A stretch of DNA of 16,223 bases from an uncultured Candidatus Saccharibacteria bacterium. Lineage in GTDB: Bacteria > Patescibacteria > Saccharimonadia > Saccharimonadales > JACDBH01. Where the stretch lies: contig CAMLHD010000016.1 of NCBI GenBank assembly GCA_946479835.1, positions 1-16,223 on the forward strand, written 5' to 3'. The notes under the pieces were generated by a model. It searched no databases and was not told where the DNA came from. It worked only from the letters and a program-made list of their open reading frames with translations. Positions 1 to 7,414 of the stretch are shown here, one piece after another. Position 1 is the stretch's first letter. Each line of letters opens with the position of its first letter. A program made the translations under genes and the position numbers.

Positions 1-557
1 CCGCCAAGGAAATCATGGAGCTTGCCCGCGAAAAGGACAAGAACCAGACAATCGTGTTTTATCTGCCGCAAGACGGAGTGGTGGCCAGCGATATCGAAAA
101 TCCCGAACAAACGCGTATTGTCGATTGGGATGCCAACATCATCGCCGATATAGAAGCTTATCCCAAACAGCCCTCGGCCAAAGCGGTGCGCGTTCAATCG
201 GACGAAAAGATCCTGGACGTCGGGCCGTTCTCAGCTTCGTTCATTGCTGGCGCTGTACAGATGGTGCAGACAGTAGTTTGGAACGGTACGCTTGGCGTTA
301 CCGAGACCAAGGGCAAGAACAGTGATCCGGTCGGCCCGTTCGCGCACGGCACCGAGCTATTAATAGATGCGTTGCTCGGCAAGTTCGGCCACAAACCATT
401 CGTGATGGTCGGCGGTGGCGATACGGCAGGATATGTTGAAGAACGCGGCCTAACCGAAGCCTTCAATCATGTCTCAACCGGTGGCGGGGCTTCGTTGGAG
501 TTGATGGAAGGCAAGCCATTGCCGGGTGTGGAAGCGTTGATGGATAAAGAGAATTAA
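1..557 (+). CDS. pgk: Phosphoglycerate kinase, C-terminal part (5' end outside window)
   Basis: Cytosolic glycolytic enzyme that moves the acyl phosphate of 1,3-bisphosphoglycerate to ADP. The reading frame is open from base 3 with no start in view, so the N-terminal (3-phosphoglycerate-binding) domain is missing and about 184 codons of the nucleotide-binding domain are seen. Diagnostic motifs are VWNGTLGVTE (family form VWNGPMGVFE), the nucleotide-loop VGGGDTAGYVE, and near the end STGGGASLELMEGKPLPGV, which matches the hallmark C-terminal block. The VWNG loop carries T and L in place of the usual P and M, a mild divergence. tpiA follows after 24 nt on the same strand, a common glycolytic pairing that suggests shared expression. 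Confidence 0.96.
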   Translation, partial: AKEIMELAREKDKNQTIVFYLPQDGVVASDIENPEQTRIVDWDANIIADIEAYPKQPSAKAVRVQSDEKILDVGPFSASFIAGAVQMVQTVVWNGTLGVTETKGKNSDPVGPFAHGTELLIDALLGKFGHKPFVMVGGGDTAGYVEERGLTEAFNHVSTGGGASLELMEGKPLPGVEALMDKEN

Positions 558-581
558 TGGTGTAGAATAAGCGTAAGTATT

Positions 582-1379
582 ATGAGCAAGACCTTGATAG
601 TGGGCAATTGGAAGATGCACCTGAATACTATGCAGGCCAGCATCCTTCTGCACCGCCTGCACGAACGGATCCGGATCACCCGCGATGTCGAGGTGGTACT
701 GGCGCCGAGCATGCTGGTGCTGCAGCCGCTCAGCTTGCAGATAGACCGCCGCAAATTCCGTCTGGCGGCCCAGAACGCGTACCACAAAGACGAGGGTGCC
801 TACACCGGCGAGGTCAGCTTTACGATGCTGAGGGACCTGGTGCATTACGTGATCGTCGGCCATTCGGAGCGGCGGCATGTGTTTGGCGAATCGCTCAAAG
901 ACATCGCCGAAAAAGTTGAAGCAGCCGTGCGCAACGGTATCACGCCGATCTTGTGCGTGGGTGAAACCAAGACCGAGCGCCTGGCAGGACACACCAAACG
1001 GGTCATCCATGACCAGGTTGTTAGCGCCCTGAAAGGCCTGACTTCGAGCGATGTGGGCGACATCGTAATCGCTTACGAACCCGTCTGGGCAATCAGCAAC
1101 GGTTCTAATTTTGCCAATCACGAGATCGCTTCGCCGGAAGAGGTCGAAAAAATGATCGTCCATATACGGCACAATATCGAGGAGCTCTACGGGCCGAAAG
1201 CGGCCAGGAAAGTACGCGTGATCTATGGCGGCAGCTCGAACGCCGAAAACGCCAAGGCATACTTAAGCATCGAAGGCTGCGATGGCCTGCTGCCTGGCGG
1301 CGCAAGCTTGAATTATCATCAGTTCTCATCCATGGTTGATACCGCTTATCAGTTAAGGCAGACAGGAGAGACGAACTAA
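582..1379 (+). CDS. tpiA: Triosephosphate isomerase
   Basis: Interconverts dihydroxyacetone phosphate and glyceraldehyde 3-phosphate in glycolysis. The 265-aa protein has the normal length of a TIM barrel. The catalytic set is complete: K11 in GNWKMH, H94 in VGHSERR, E166 in AYEPVWA, plus AAQNAY and GAYTGE. Two active-site loops are unusual. Loop 6, normally close to AIGTGKTATPE, reads AISNGSNFANHEIASPE, about six residues longer and without the GTGK hinge. Loop 8 reads LLPGGASL where LVGGASL is usual. A possible -10 (TAGAAT, 563-568) lies 13 nt before the ATG, so the gene may also have its own promoter besides readthrough from pgk. The TAA stop shares one base with the next ATG. Confidence 0.95.
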   Translation: MSKTLIVGNWKMHLNTMQASILLHRLHERIRITRDVEVVLAPSMLVLQPLSLQIDRRKFRLAAQNAYHKDEGAYTGEVSFTMLRDLVHYVIVGHSERRHVFGESLKDIAEKVEAAVRNGITPILCVGETKTERLAGHTKRVIHDQVVSALKGLTSSDVGDIVIAYEPVWAISNGSNFANHEIASPEEVEKMIVHIRHNIEELYGPKAARKVRVIYGGSSNAENAKAYLSIEGCDGLLPGGASLNYHQFSSMVDTAYQLRQTGETN

Positions 1380-2299
1380 TGCCGGCCAAATCTTCCAAAT
1401 CCGTCAATAACGACAAGAAAGTCATGGACATCAGCAAGCCGGGCAAGGGCAAAGTCGTGGCTACAAGCCGGCCGGTCGTAGCGCCGATAACTTCAAATAC
1501 CGAAGCCGAAACTGCACCCGAAATCTCGTCGCCATCGGCCGCCCGCAAAGTCATCCAACCGATTACGCCTGCCGATGAGCTAATAGGCGAAGAAAGCAAG
1601 GAGCCCAAGAAAGCTCCTGCTAAGGCCACTTCGATCAAAATCATCACCAATACGCCCGAAGACAATGAAGAGCCGGTCGAAGTAAAACCAGTCGAAGAAG
1701 ACAAACCCGTACCGGAAACAAGCGAAGAGCCGGCCCCAGAGGAACCAAAGGAAGAGCCTAAGGAAGAACCGGAAAAAGAAGAAACGCCGGCCGAGCCCGA
1801 AGCTCCGGCCGCTGAAACACCGGAACCCGATGCTCAGGAAGAGGTTCCACAAGAAGAGCCGGAACAACCGGCAGAAACTCCACCCGAGCTTAAGCCTGAG
1901 CCGGTGTCGGAAGAAAAACCGCCAGTCGAACCGCCGGCTCCGGCTGACGCTCCAAAACCGGCCGAGCCTAAAGATGCGCCGCCCGCAGAGGCCGCTCCGC
2001 CAGTGCCGGATGCTGGCTCGGATTCGGCTAACGTAGACGCTATCGCCCAATCCGCCGAAACCAAGAAAGAAGCCGCCAGGAAAGCCGAAGAGAAGGCCAA
2101 AAAAGACGCCGAGCTGCAGAACCTTATAGACTCCAAACAGTATTTCGTGCCGATCGGCCACCATGCGGCCGCTACCAAGAAAGGACGCGGCCTGATCGTG
2201 TTCCTGGCAGTATTGATAGCAGTCATCGTGGTCGCCTATTTGGCCGTCGATTCCGAGCTGGTAGATGTCGGTTTAAAACTGCCATACGATTTGATTTAG
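1379..2299 (+). CDS. Pro/Glu-rich protein with one C-terminal transmembrane helix, unknown function
   Basis: 306 aa, not recognised as a named family. Residues about 1-90 are basic and polar. Residues 90-215 are almost wholly P, E, A and K, with repeated EEPKEEP-like units, certainly disordered. Residues 225-247 are an Ala/Lys/Glu stretch that should form a charged helix. A motif SKQYFVPIGHH precedes a single hydrophobic helix at about 271-290 (GLIVFLAVLIAVIVVAYLAV), leaving a short tail of about 16 residues. No signal peptide is present, so the long acidic part is probably cytoplasmic with a short outside tail. A good Shine-Dalgarno sequence (AGGAG, 1364-1368) lies 10 nt before the ATG, and the start overlaps the tpiA stop (TAATG), so translation is probably coupled. 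The role is unknown; similarity to TonB-type spacers is compositional only. Confidence 0.85.
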   Translation: MPAKSSKSVNNDKKVMDISKPGKGKVVATSRPVVAPITSNTEAETAPEISSPSAARKVIQPITPADELIGEESKEPKKAPAKATSIKIITNTPEDNEEPVEVKPVEEDKPVPETSEEPAPEEPKEEPKEEPEKEETPAEPEAPAAETPEPDAQEEVPQEEPEQPAETPPELKPEPVSEEKPPVEPPAPADAPKPAEPKDAPPAEAAPPVPDAGSDSANVDAIAQSAETKKEAARKAEEKAKKDAELQNLIDSKQYFVPIGHHAAATKKGRGLIVFLAVLIAVIVVAYLAVDSELVDVGLKLPYDLI

Positions 2300-2305
2300 C
2301 GGCTC

Positions 2306-2314
2306 TGATAAAAT
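2306..2314 (+). promoter_or_regulatory. Extended -10 promoter of pcrA, leaderless type
   Basis: TGATAAAAT: a TG dinucleotide plus hexamer TAAAAT (2309-2314). Exactly 6 nt separate the hexamer from the GTG start at 2321, so the predicted first transcribed base is the start codon itself. No convincing -35 is seen. Confidence 0.5.
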
Positions 2315-2320
2315 AAACAG

Positions 2321-4483
2321 GTGAATAACGAGGCGGACATCTTAGGTATTAGCGAGCCGGCGGCTGGTGCTCAGCATCTTTTGAAAGGCCTTAATCCGGA
2401 ACAACAACGAGCGGTAATTACTACCGAAGGCCCTCTGCTTATTCAGGCTGGCGCCGGAAGCGGCAAGACCAAGACGCTGACACACCGAATCGCCTATATC
2501 ATTGCCTCCCATAAGGCGACGCCGTATAACATCCTGGCAGTTACTTTCACCAACAAAGCCGCCCGCGAGATGCGCGAACGCATCGCTCGTCTGCTGGGCG
2601 AGGATGCGGACAACCGCAGCTTCATGCCGTTCATGGGAACGTTCCACAGCATCTGTGTCCGCTTGCTCCGGCAGGACGGGGACCAGCTTGGTATTCCCAG
2701 AAACTTCGTTATCTTTGACGAGTCCGACCGGCTTAGTGCTGTCAAGCAGGCCAGCCGTCAGTTTTCGATAGACGAAAAAGCCTTTCCGCCACGGGTGCTG
2801 AGTAGCCTGATAAGCAATGCTAAGAACGACATGATCGGCCCGGCCGAGTACCAGGGCCTGGCCGGCTCGCCCACGCAGGCCGCGGCTTCCAAAGTTTATC
2901 CGGCTTACGAAAAAACCCTCAAAGACGCGGGCGCACTGGACTTTGACGATCTAATACTAAAAACCGTGCGGATGTTGGAAATGGCGCCGGATGTACGGAG
3001 CAAGTGGCAAAACCAGTTTCGCTATGTGCTGATAGACGAGTATCAGGATACCAACGCCGCACAGTACAAGCTCATAAAAATGCTGGTTGGAGAACAGCGT
3101 AATATTGCAGTGGTCGGCGACGACTGGCAGAGCATCTATTCGTGGCGGGGCGCTGATTTCCGCAACATCCTTAATTTTGAGCGTGATTATGCCGACACTA
3201 CGGTCATCAAGCTTGAACAGAACTACCGCAGCACCAAATCCATCCTGGATGCCGCCCATTCCATCATTACCAAGAACCAGCAGCGCAGCGATAAGAAGCT
3301 CTGGACCAGCGCCGGCAACGGCTTGCCGGTCCAAGTGGTGCAGGCCCCCAACCAACGGGCCGAGGCCGAGATGATTATCCGACGCATCGACAGCATGGTC
3401 CGGGCCGGGCAGCGCCGCTACAACGATTACGCCGTGCTGTACCGCACCAACGCCCAAAGCCGCGCTATCGAGGAAAGTTTCGTCCGCTACGGCATCCCGT
3501 ACCGCGTGGTCGGCGGCGTGCGTTTTTATGACCGCAAAGAAATCAAGGATATCATCGCTTACCTACGGCTGATTTATCAGCCGGAAGATTTTGTCAGCTT
3601 TGAGCGCATCGCCAATGTGCCGGCCCGGGGCTTAGGCGCCAAGTCGATAGAAAACTTTTATGCCTGGGCCCGAGCGGCAGGCGGTCTTTTAAAGGGCCTG
3701 CAGACCGTGCAGGATTGTCCGGACCTCACCGCCAAAGCCAAGACAGGACTTAGCGAACTGGCGGACATCATACTTCGTTACCGCGAACTCATGGATGACA
3801 CAGCGGTGGCCGGTATAGTAGACAGCCTGCTTAGGCGCCTGGATTATGTAGCTTATTTGGATGACGGCACCATCCAGGGCGAATCTAGGGTTGAGAACGT
3901 CCGCGAACTTATTTCGGTAGCCAAAGCCTACGAAGACGTCGGCCTGGACGGTTTCTTGGAAGAAGTCAGCCTGATCAGCGACCTGGACAGCGCGGATTTG
4001 AGCAGCAATGCCGTGACGCTGATGACGCTGCATGCAGCCAAGGGTCTGGAGTTTCCTGTGGTGTTCATGACCGGACTGGAAGAAAGTGTGCTGCCGCACT
4101 CCCGGGCGCTTTACGATCAGAAAGAAATGGAAGAAGAACGCCGGCTGATGTATGTCGGCATGACGCGCGCCAAGCAGGAGCTGTACCTGCTTTACGCTAC
4201 TTCGCGGGTGCTTTATGGGGGCGTGCAATACAATCCGCCCTCAAGATTTATCAGCGACATTGACGGCGCTCCGGCCGCGCCCGAGCCGGCCATGTTCCCA
4301 TCGGAACCCATGAATTCGGAGCCGCGCTACGTACTGGAACTGAGCGAAGGCGACGTCGTACGGCATCAGGCCTTTGGCGACGGCACGGTCTTGGAAGTGG
4401 ACGGTGATAATGTGGCGGTGCATTTCAAAACCAAGGGCGTCAAAAAACTGAACGTAGCATTCGCGCCGCTAGAAAAGTTATGA
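2321..4483 (+). CDS. pcrA: Superfamily 1 DNA helicase, PcrA/UvrD type
   Basis: ATP-driven 3'-5' DNA helicase used in nucleotide excision repair, mismatch repair and removal of recombinase filaments. The 720 aa are the usual length. Motifs in order: Q motif LNPEQQRAV (24-32), Walker A AGAGSGKT with K49, motif Ia TFTNKAAREM, motif II LIDEYQDTN with D237/E238, motif III VVGDDWQSIYSWRG (263-275), motif IV LEQNYRST, motif V TLHAAKGLEFPVVF, and motif VI RRLMYVGMTRAKQ. The last 50 residues (GDVVRHQAFGDGTVLEV and following) form the Tudor-like C-terminal domain of PcrA/UvrD, which in known members contacts RNA polymerase in transcription-coupled repair. GTG start, chosen because it sits 6 nt after a -10 box; no Shine-Dalgarno sequence. 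The TGA stop overlaps the Nudix gene as ATGA. Whether it is functionally PcrA or UvrD cannot be told from sequence. Confidence 0.96.
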   Translation: MNNEADILGISEPAAGAQHLLKGLNPEQQRAVITTEGPLLIQAGAGSGKTKTLTHRIAYIIASHKATPYNILAVTFTNKAAREMRERIARLLGEDADNRSFMPFMGTFHSICVRLLRQDGDQLGIPRNFVIFDESDRLSAVKQASRQFSIDEKAFPPRVLSSLISNAKNDMIGPAEYQGLAGSPTQAAASKVYPAYEKTLKDAGALDFDDLILKTVRMLEMAPDVRSKWQNQFRYVLIDEYQDTNAAQYKLIKMLVGEQRNIAVVGDDWQSIYSWRGADFRNILNFERDYADTTVIKLEQNYRSTKSILDAAHSIITKNQQRSDKKLWTSAGNGLPVQVVQAPNQRAEAEMIIRRIDSMVRAGQRRYNDYAVLYRTNAQSRAIEESFVRYGIPYRVVGGVRFYDRKEIKDIIAYLRLIYQPEDFVSFERIANVPARGLGAKSIENFYAWARAAGGLLKGLQTVQDCPDLTAKAKTGLSELADIILRYRELMDDTAVAGIVDSLLRRLDYVAYLDDGTIQGESRVENVRELISVAKAYEDVGLDGFLEEVSLISDLDSADLSSNAVTLMTLHAAKGLEFPVVFMTGLEESVLPHSRALYDQKEMEEERRLMYVGMTRAKQELYLLYATSRVLYGGVQYNPPSRFISDIDGAPAAPEPAMFPSEPMNSEPRYVLELSEGDVVRHQAFGDGTVLEVDGDNVAVHFKTKGVKKLNVAFAPLEKL

Positions 4484-4962
4484 AAAAAACCCTTGAGATC
4501 ATCGGCCGGCTGGTTTTTTGGGCAGCCTGGCCGCTTTGGTTCGTTTATTTTAAATTCAACCCCAATCGCACACGAGTCTTGGTGGTCTCCGGCAGCCAGG
4601 TGCTGCTGGTCAAAGGTTTCTTGGGCGCCGGCAAATGGGCGCTGCCGGGAGGTGGCACAAAGAAAGGCGAGGACATGCCGGAAACCGCCGTACGCGAGCT
4701 TCAAGAAGAGACCGGCATCACGGTGCCCGTATCCGCGCTGAGGAGCCTGGGCGATTACACGCACAGCCAATACGGTCTTAGATACCGGGCCCATTACTTC
4801 ATATTAGAGCTGGATGATCAGCCGGCAACCAGGAAGCGCTTACCGGAAATTATAGATATCAAATGGTTCGAAATGGTTGACATCCGCGGCCGGATGCTCG
4901 ACGACGATGCCGCTTACGCCCTGAAAAAATACATGCCGCTCAATCAAACTAGTCTGCTTTAA
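4480..4962 (+). CDS. Nudix hydrolase with a hydrophobic N-terminus
   Basis: 160-aa pyrophosphohydrolase of the Nudix family, which cleaves nucleoside diphosphates linked to another group. The Nudix box is complete at residues 58-80: G58, E64, then REL-QEE-TGI (R72, E73, E76, E77, G79), the Mg-binding helix. It is preceded by GKWALPGGG, as in MutT-like and ADP-ribose/NDP-sugar members, but the substrate cannot be assigned. Residues 11-24 (LVFWAAWPLWFVYF) are strongly hydrophobic and aromatic, followed by KFNPNRTR before the first Nudix strand, so the enzyme may be anchored at the membrane with the catalytic domain in the cytoplasm. Start overlaps the pcrA stop by 4 nt (ATGA), indicating coupled translation and perhaps a shared DNA-maintenance role, for example oxidised-nucleotide sanitation; that link is inference. 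Confidence 0.9.
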   Translation: MKKTLEIIGRLVFWAAWPLWFVYFKFNPNRTRVLVVSGSQVLLVKGFLGAGKWALPGGGTKKGEDMPETAVRELQEETGITVPVSALRSLGDYTHSQYGLRYRAHYFILELDDQPATRKRLPEIIDIKWFEMVDIRGRMLDDDAAYALKKYMPLNQTSLL

Positions 4963-4972
4963 CAGATACGGG

Positions 4973-4981
4973 TGCTATAAT
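4973..4981 (+). promoter_or_regulatory. Extended -10 promoter for the wall hydrolase gene
   Basis: TGCTATAAT is a perfect extended -10 (TGn plus consensus TATAAT at 4976-4981), 11 nt after the Nudix stop. No clear -35. The expected transcript begins near 4988, leaving a leader of about 21 nt before the GTG at 5009, unlike the leaderless promoters elsewhere in the window. Confidence 0.6.
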
Positions 4982-5008
4982 TAGGCGTTGTTTTTTGAGA
5001 AAAATTAA

Positions 5009-6337
5009 GTGCATTACCGCATACGACATTACAAGCTTAGAACCCGCCGCCGGGCCCGCCGTTTGGAACAGCGCTACCGCAACCATCCGCGGTTGATACC
5101 GATGCTGGCCGGCCTGTCATTGGTGTTTATCTTCATCATCCTTGCCATCACGCTGCGTGACAGCGCTTCCAATATTACCCGCGCCACCAGCGCCAACATC
5201 GTTATCCTGCATGCCGACGACCAGACCAAAGTGCTGCCGACCGACGAGGCCACGGTTGGCGCGTTCTTAGAAAAAGCCGGCGTAAAGGTGAAGGAAGGCG
5301 ATGTGGTCGAACCCGGGCTCGACGAAGAAGTCGTTGGCGACGATTTTCGGATCAACGTCTACCGCGCCGGACCGGTTGTGATTTACGACGAAGACAAGCG
5401 GGTTTATTCGCACAGCGCCGCCACGACCGCGCGCAGCATTGCCGCTCAGGCCGGTGTTGATACTTTCGCCGAAGACATCGTAGTGGCTCAACCTAGCGAG
5501 GATTTTTTACGCGACGGTATCGGACACAAAGTTACCATTAAACGTTCCACTCCGGTAAATCTGGTTATCTACGGCACACCGCTGGCAACTCGTACCCAAG
5601 CCAAAACCGTCCGGGAGCTGCTGGCGGAAAAGAACATCGTTTTGGGCGAAGGCGAGACTGTCCAGCCTGGCCTCGACGAGCCGCTGCCGGTTACCGATCC
5701 GGTGTTCATAAACCAGAAGGGCGTGTCTATCGAGACTGTGCTGGAAGAAGTGCCGATGCCGGTTGAATATATCGAGGATCCGTCGCTGACATACGGCAAC
5801 ACGGCCATCCGTCAAAAAGGCCAGCCGGGACAAAAGATGATTACTTATCAGGTCAATTCCGAGACCGGCGCGAAGGTCAGGTTCAAAGAAATCGTCATCG
5901 CTCAGCCCGTCACCCAGATCGTGGCCCGCGGTACTGGTGGCCGGTTCGAAAATTATAATGCCGATGGTATTCCTTCGAGGGTATTCTGCGGCAGTCCCAA
6001 GCAGCAAACCTGGAAAAACATAAACGTCCAGAACGCTGCTTTGGGCCGGGCGATGGCCGCGGCCAAGGGCTGGAGCGGCGGCCAGTTCACGGCGCTGATC
6101 GAATTGTTTGCCTGTGAATCGAGCTGGAACGAACGGGCCGGTAATCCTTATTCCGGCGCTTACGGAATTCCTCAGGCCTATCCAGCCAGCAAGATGGGCG
6201 ATCCGGCGCAGTGTGGCGGCGCTGGCTACGAGACCGACCCGCAGATCCAGATCGCCTGGGGATTATGCTATATCCAGCGCCGGTTCGGCACGCCATCGGC
6301 TGCACTCGACTACCACTACCGCAACAACTTCTACTAA
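5009..6337 (+). CDS. Membrane-anchored cell-wall hydrolase: DUF348 repeats, G5 domain, lysozyme-like domain
   Basis: 442 aa, resembling actinobacterial resuscitation-promoting-factor-like proteins. Layout: very basic cytoplasmic N-terminus (residues 1-30, rich in Arg), transmembrane helix about 32-49, three ubiquitin-like DUF348-type repeats (about 62-121, 122-180, 181-238; each carries a motif such as TVGAFLEKAGV or TVRELLAEKNI and a PGLDE or related turn), a G5 domain (about 239-309, ending KEIVIAQPVTQIVARGT), and a C-terminal lysozyme/transglycosylase-like domain (about 335-442). The last has E370 in LFACESSWN as probable catalytic acid, then SGAYGIPQAYPASKM and IQIAWGLCYIQRRFGTP, typical of the aggregation-promoting-factor type. 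Cysteines 327, 369, 402 and 420 may form outside disulfides. Predicted role is peptidoglycan cleavage during growth or division, or attack on a host cell wall in an episymbiont. GTG start without Shine-Dalgarno, preceded by TATAAT. Confidence 0.9.
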   Translation: MHYRIRHYKLRTRRRARRLEQRYRNHPRLIPMLAGLSLVFIFIILAITLRDSASNITRATSANIVILHADDQTKVLPTDEATVGAFLEKAGVKVKEGDVVEPGLDEEVVGDDFRINVYRAGPVVIYDEDKRVYSHSAATTARSIAAQAGVDTFAEDIVVAQPSEDFLRDGIGHKVTIKRSTPVNLVIYGTPLATRTQAKTVRELLAEKNIVLGEGETVQPGLDEPLPVTDPVFINQKGVSIETVLEEVPMPVEYIEDPSLTYGNTAIRQKGQPGQKMITYQVNSETGAKVRFKEIVIAQPVTQIVARGTGGRFENYNADGIPSRVFCGSPKQQTWKNINVQNAALGRAMAAAKGWSGGQFTALIELFACESSWNERAGNPYSGAYGIPQAYPASKMGDPAQCGGAGYETDPQIQIAWGLCYIQRRFGTPSAALDYHYRNNFY

Positions 6338-6338
6338 G

Positions 6339-6347
6339 TGTTACACT
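6339..6347 (+). promoter_or_regulatory. Extended -10 promoter for the PPC/DUF296 gene
   Basis: TGTTACACT: TGn plus TACACT (6342-6347), starting 2 nt after the upstream stop codon and 9 nt before the ATG at 6357. A leaderless or near-leaderless transcript is expected. No -35 is seen. Confidence 0.4.
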
Positions 6348-6356
6348 ACTCTGCAG

Positions 6357-6779
6357 ATGACATCGGCTTTTGACGGTTATAACTTCAGTGTCCGGTTGCA
6401 AAAAGGCGAGCTGCTTGCGGAGAGTCTTTTGAAACTGGCCAAAGAAAAAGATATAAAGGGCGGCTGGATGGTGGGATTAGGCGGCCTTTCTTGGGCTGAA
6501 CTCGGTTTTTATGATCTGCCGTCAAAAAGCTACCAGTGGACTAAGTTAGAGGAACCGCTTGAACTTACGTCACTGACTGGAAATATCGCTTGGCTTGAGG
6601 GCGAACCGGTCCTGCACCTTCATGCTAATGTCAGTGACAAGTCTATGAACGTAAAGGGCGGGCATCTCAAAGAAGCCGAAATCGGCGCCACGGCCGAGAT
6701 TTTCATCCACCGCTGGCTGGACGGCAGCTTGAAACGGCAGCAGGATCCGAAAATCGGCCTCAACTTGCTTGAGCTTTAG
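6357..6779 (+). CDS. PPC/DUF296-domain protein
   Basis: 140 aa, a stand-alone PPC (plants and prokaryotes conserved)/DUF296 domain from end to end. Features seen: FSVRLQKGELLAESLLKLA at the N-terminus, GGWMVGLGGLSWAELGFYD, the LELTSLTGNIAW strand, then HLHA (H87, H89) and GGHLKEAEIGATAEIFI (H103). The three histidines match the conserved histidines proposed to hold a metal in bacterial and archaeal members. In plants this domain is joined to AT-hook DNA-binding motifs; the bacterial single-domain proteins have no settled function, so DNA binding should not be assumed. The start at 6357 was chosen over longer in-frame extensions because those run back through the lysozyme-like domain of the upstream gene, because residue 1 matches the domain boundary, and because a -10 lies just before it. 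Confidence 0.9.
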   Translation: MTSAFDGYNFSVRLQKGELLAESLLKLAKEKDIKGGWMVGLGGLSWAELGFYDLPSKSYQWTKLEEPLELTSLTGNIAWLEGEPVLHLHANVSDKSMNVKGGHLKEAEIGATAEIFIHRWLDGSLKRQQDPKIGLNLLEL

Positions 6780-6802
6780 TTTCACTTGCAGCGCTATTGT
6801 TG

Positions 6803-6808
6803 TAAGAT
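6803..6808 (+). promoter_or_regulatory. -10 box of leaderless type
   Basis: TAAGAT, 6 nt before the ATG at 6815, which places the expected first transcribed base on the start codon. It lies in a short A/T-rich gap of 35 nt. There is no Shine-Dalgarno sequence before the start. Confidence 0.45.
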
Positions 6809-6814
6809 TGAAAT

Positions 6815-7408
6815 ATGGATAATGATAATCAACTACCCACACCACAAGTAACAGTAGCGCCGGCGATGCAGCCCAAGCCGTCCGGCGGCAAAGGCTCCAA
6901 GGCGGCACTTATAGTAATCGTAGTCTTGCTATTGGCGGCCCTCGGAGCGGCCGGCTGGCTTTATACGCAGAACAAGAGCCTGAAGGACGACAACAATGCT
7001 CTTAAGCAGCAGGTAAGCGAACTGTCAATGGAGCACGAAGGCACTCCGGGCGAAGAAGACGCCGATGAGCCTCATACCGAAGACAATCAAGCAGCGGCCA
7101 ACGTACTGGCTACCGGCCAGGTCATGCAGGAAAGCGCCGGCGCTCAAGCCGTAGTGGATTGCATGGAACAGCCCGGAAGCTTGACCGAGATCTGGGTGCG
7201 TTACGGCACTGATGCCGCCAGTCTTAAGGAAACGGCTAAAGCCACCAATGAACTGGGCCTTGGCGATGCCGGCACCATGGCAGCCTACAGCGTGATTATT
7301 CCGGCTGGCGAGCTGACAAACGGCCAGGCATACCACTACCAGTGTGCCGGCACTCAGGACGGCAAGACCGTTCTGGCAGGCATGGCCATGTTCAACGCCA
7401 AGAAATAA
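6815..7408 (+). CDS. Membrane-anchored protein with a coiled coil and an FN3-like domain
   Basis: 197 aa, family not recognised. A Pro-rich cytoplasmic N-terminus (1-28) is followed by a transmembrane helix (about 30-50, ALIVIVVLLLAALGAAGWLY), a short predicted coiled coil (52-71, NKSLKDDNNALKQQVSEL), an acidic linker (72-92) and an outside C-terminal domain. That domain has the pattern EIWVRYGTDAASLKET ... YSVIIPAGELTNGQAYHYQCAGTQDG, which resembles a fibronectin type III fold (strand, YGTD turn, then a 'Gly-x-x-Tyr-x-Tyr' strand). C116 and C177 could pair. The role may be surface binding or assembly of an envelope complex; this is a fold-level guess only. rsmA starts 6 nt after the stop, so the two are probably cotranscribed without being functionally related. 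Confidence 0.85.
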   Translation: MDNDNQLPTPQVTVAPAMQPKPSGGKGSKAALIVIVVLLLAALGAAGWLYTQNKSLKDDNNALKQQVSELSMEHEGTPGEEDADEPHTEDNQAAANVLATGQVMQESAGAQAVVDCMEQPGSLTEIWVRYGTDAASLKETAKATNELGLGDAGTMAAYSVIIPAGELTNGQAYHYQCAGTQDGKTVLAGMAMFNAKK

Positions 7409-7414
7409 CCGGCT

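Noticed and set aside
474..1172. 232-codon open frame on the minus strand opposite tpiA
   Set aside because: It lies antisense to a gene with every triosephosphate isomerase motif, and its product shows no recognisable motif; a shadow of biased codon use.
1580..2164. 194-codon minus-strand frame opposite the Pro/Glu-rich gene
   Set aside because: Its Phe/Arg-rich product is the mirror of Glu/Pro codons on the other strand; no start signal.
6108..6356. N-terminal extension of the PPC/DUF296 gene back to 6108
   Set aside because: It would overlap the conserved lysozyme-like domain in another frame and pass over the -10 box; the domain starts at 6357.
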